DNA of 64,000 nucleotides from DRYM01 sp964564025 (GTDB lineage Archaea > Thermoproteota > Thermoprotei_A > EX4484-217-1), in contig CAZLZO010000001.1 in the NCBI GenBank assembly GCA_964564025.1, forward strand, positions 62,001-126,000, read 5' to 3'. The notes beneath the pieces were generated by a model. That model searched no databases and was not told where the DNA came from. It worked only from the letters and a program-made list of their open reading frames with translations. The position numbers and the translations under genes are program-made. Of the stretch, positions 62,642-64,000 are shown in pieces (the stretch's first letter is position 1; the number at the start of each line of letters is the position of its first letter).

Positions 62642-63589
62642 TTAGAACACCAACCCCACACAAACTCTTACAACATCTATAAGTGCTAGAAATGCTGCAA
62701 TTTCCCATAGTGGCCACCCGGCTTGTTCAATACGTAATCTAGGATTAATTATGTCAACAAATGCGTAAATTAATGCGAAGAAAACAATTTTACCTAGAAA
62801 AACAAGTGCGTCCACAACTACGTTACCTATTATAGGCCATCCAAGGAACAATGTTGCTCCAAGAGCCGAAATAGTAAGCCATTTAAGAGCTTCGCTTATT
62901 TCGAAAAGTGCTCTTAATGCTCCAGAATATTCAGTATAAGGTCCAGCAACGATTTCCGTTTCAGCATGTGGTATATCGAAGGGCCTTTTCGCAAGCTTAG
63001 CTTGTGTTGCTATGAGAAATGCTATGAAAGCTAATGGTAGCCTTAATGCAAAGGGCCCATGTAAAGCTTGTTCTTCAACAATACCGCTAACTGTTATGGT
63101 GTTTGAAAGAGCAAAAACCGCTACAGCTGAAAGCCATAAGGGAAGTTCGTACCAGACAAGTAAGGATGCCTCCCTACCTGAGCCAACAATTCCATAAGGA
63201 CTTCCAGAAGCCATGCCTCCAAAGATTATGGCAAATGTTGGAATAGTTAGTAAGTATAAAAGTACTATAGCATCTCCTAAGAAACCTAGTGCTGAGAATT
63301 TTCCAAAGAACGGTAAAAGTAGTACAGCAGCTAATAACGCAGCTACTGAAGCTACTGGGGCGCTTATAAAGCCTAGTTTCCAAGCTCTTAACGGAACAAT
63401 GGTCTCCTTTATTAGCAACTTAAATATGTCAGCATATGTCTGATACCACGGAGGACCTCTTCTACCTTGCAATCTCGCCCTAATTTTCCTATACATCCAA
63501 ACAATTATTCCTCCAAATAGAATAGAGAATACTAAGCCTGGAAAAACAATTACTTCAACTAACGCTGTTATTACAGGTATAATGAACAT
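62642..63589 (-). CDS. NuoH/MbhM/EchB-like membrane subunit of the hydrogenase
   Basis: 315 residues with about eight helices. ARLQGRRGPPWYQTYADIFKL, and KRPFDIPHAETEIVAGPYTE are the signature loops of NuoH-type subunits that join the peripheral and membrane arms and carry the proton-coupling charges. It starts exactly at the stop of the large-subunit gene (63589) and precedes the ferredoxin gene. Confidence 0.94.
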   Translation of the reverse strand: MFIIPVITALVEVIVFPGLVFSILFGGIIVWMYRKIRARLQGRRGPPWYQTYADIFKLLIKETIVPLRAWKLGFISAPVASVAALLAAVLLLPFFGKFSALGFLGDAIVLLYLLTIPTFAIIFGGMASGSPYGIVGSGREASLLVWYELPLWLSAVAVFALSNTITVSGIVEEQALHGPFALRLPLAFIAFLIATQAKLAKRPFDIPHAETEIVAGPYTEYSGALRALFEISEALKWLTISALGATLFLGWPIIGNVVVDALVFLGKIVFFALIYAFVDIINPRLRIEQAGWPLWEIAAFLALIDVVRVCVGLVF

Positions 63590-64000
63590 TACATTTTCAC
63601 CCTCCTTCTAATAAAATCTTGAAGAAGAACAGTTTTTTCACGTCCACTTCTCAAATCGACAATAACTAATCTGTCGTTGCATGTTAAGCAAGGATCAATA
63701 CTTATGATAATTTGAGGAGCGTCAGCTAATTTATCACCTACAAGCATAGGTTTTGTTGCAGGCAAATTCACAAACGTTGGCGTCCTTAACTTAATCCTTT
63801 CCGGAATGTTCGTGTAATTCGACTTCACGTAGTATATTAACTCGCCTCTCGGCGCCTCAACCCTACCTACATCCTCGCTTGGAAACGGATAAGGTAAGTC
63901 CGCTATCAACTTTCCTTCAGGCATGTTCTTTAACGCTTGCCTTACAATTTTTATTGACTCCAAAGTTTCTCTAAGCCTAACAAGTATTCTACCATAAACA
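63589..64000 (-). CDS. [NiFe] hydrogenase large subunit, C-terminal part (5' end cut by window edge)
   Basis: The frame is open to base 64000, so the N-terminus, with the first CxxC, is missing; about 137 residues are visible. IDPCLTCNDRLVIVD is the second Ni-binding CxxC, with Arg after it as in Ech/Mbh-type enzymes (DPCxxCxxR). About 24 residues follow the motif. Group 4 large subunits resemble NuoD, and the whole gene would run to the right. Confidence 0.9.
   Translation of the reverse strand, partial: VYGRILVRLRETLESIKIVRQALKNMPEGKLIADLPYPFPSEDVGRVEAPRGELIYYVKSNYTNIPERIKLRTPTFVNLPATKPMLVGDKLADAPQIIISIDPCLTCNDRLVIVDLRSGREKTVLLQDFIRRRVKM

Noticed and set aside
1..64000. CRISPR array, tRNA or rRNA genes, insertion sequence
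   Set aside because: I found no repeated spacer-like units, no TPsiC/cloverleaf pattern in the gaps, and no transposase-like protein or terminal repeats. A dedicated tRNA or repeat search would be stronger than reading by eye.

Overview
The window looks like a piece of the chromosome of an AT-rich, thermophilic archaeon. The archaeal markers are the HerA-NurA-Mre11 repair genes, a TYW1 wyosine enzyme, archaeal-type PEP carboxylase, a cyclic-2,3-diphosphoglycerate synthase family protein, a class III signal-peptide pilin, DPH6, TldD/PmbA, ATPase-type HypB, a box C/D guide RNA with a TATA promoter, and many TTG/GTG starts behind GGTG-type ribosome binding sites. A TACK-type lineage is a reasonable guess, but the sequence alone does not let me name the taxon. 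No rRNA, tRNA, CRISPR array, insertion sequence or prophage is visible.

Layout. 1-4.5 kb: mre11-nurA-herA on the minus strand, without rad50 between them; herA runs off the left edge. 4.5-12.6 kb: molybdenum-cofactor genes (mocA-like, xdhC, fdhD) mixed with nucleoside, sugar and hydrolase genes and a small ORF plus an inactivated retropepsin-like gene. 11.7-17 kb: sulfur chemistry (cysteine synthase, a TusA-like protein apparently starting at ATT, a TtuA-type tRNA thiolase, a cystathionine gamma-synthase family enzyme) with a solo Cas4-like nuclease. 16.8-18.6 kb: phosphate permease and its PhoU-like partner. 18.7-25.5 kb: two radical SAM enzymes, a pilin, the cyclic-DPG synthase family protein, a C/D sRNA, an ACT/V4R-like protein and a UbiA-like membrane protein. 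25.5-28.6 kb and 41.4-43.2 kb: three CPA2-type cation/proton antiporters, two paired with CBS-domain proteins, one of them frameshifted.

28.8-41.3 kb holds B12-dependent ribonucleotide reductase, an orphan PD-(D/E)XK-like protein, ferritin-like, GtrA and glyoxylate reductase genes, and a minus-strand run dph6 - amidohydrolase-like - tldD - pmbA - thioredoxin-fold - HAD. 43.2-53 kb: hypA - ATPase-type hypB - tandem ParB-fold gene, a large M28 peptidase, PEP carboxylase, a three-gene membrane cassette, and argF with a LysX/RimK ligase. 53-64 kb: a radical SAM enzyme, an unrecognised gene pair downstream of hypF, then hypF, hypC, hypE, hypD and four subunits of a group 4 (Ech/Mbh-like) membrane [NiFe] hydrogenase, whose large subunit runs off the right edge.

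How they fit: HypA-F and HypB build the Ni-Fe site of the membrane hydrogenase, which with the antiporters suggests energy conservation through ion gradients driven by ferredoxin and H2. Least explained parts are the two-gene module after hypF, the ParB-fold gene coupled to hypB, the small ORF with a catalytically dead retropepsin, and several microproteins found by reading between genes.
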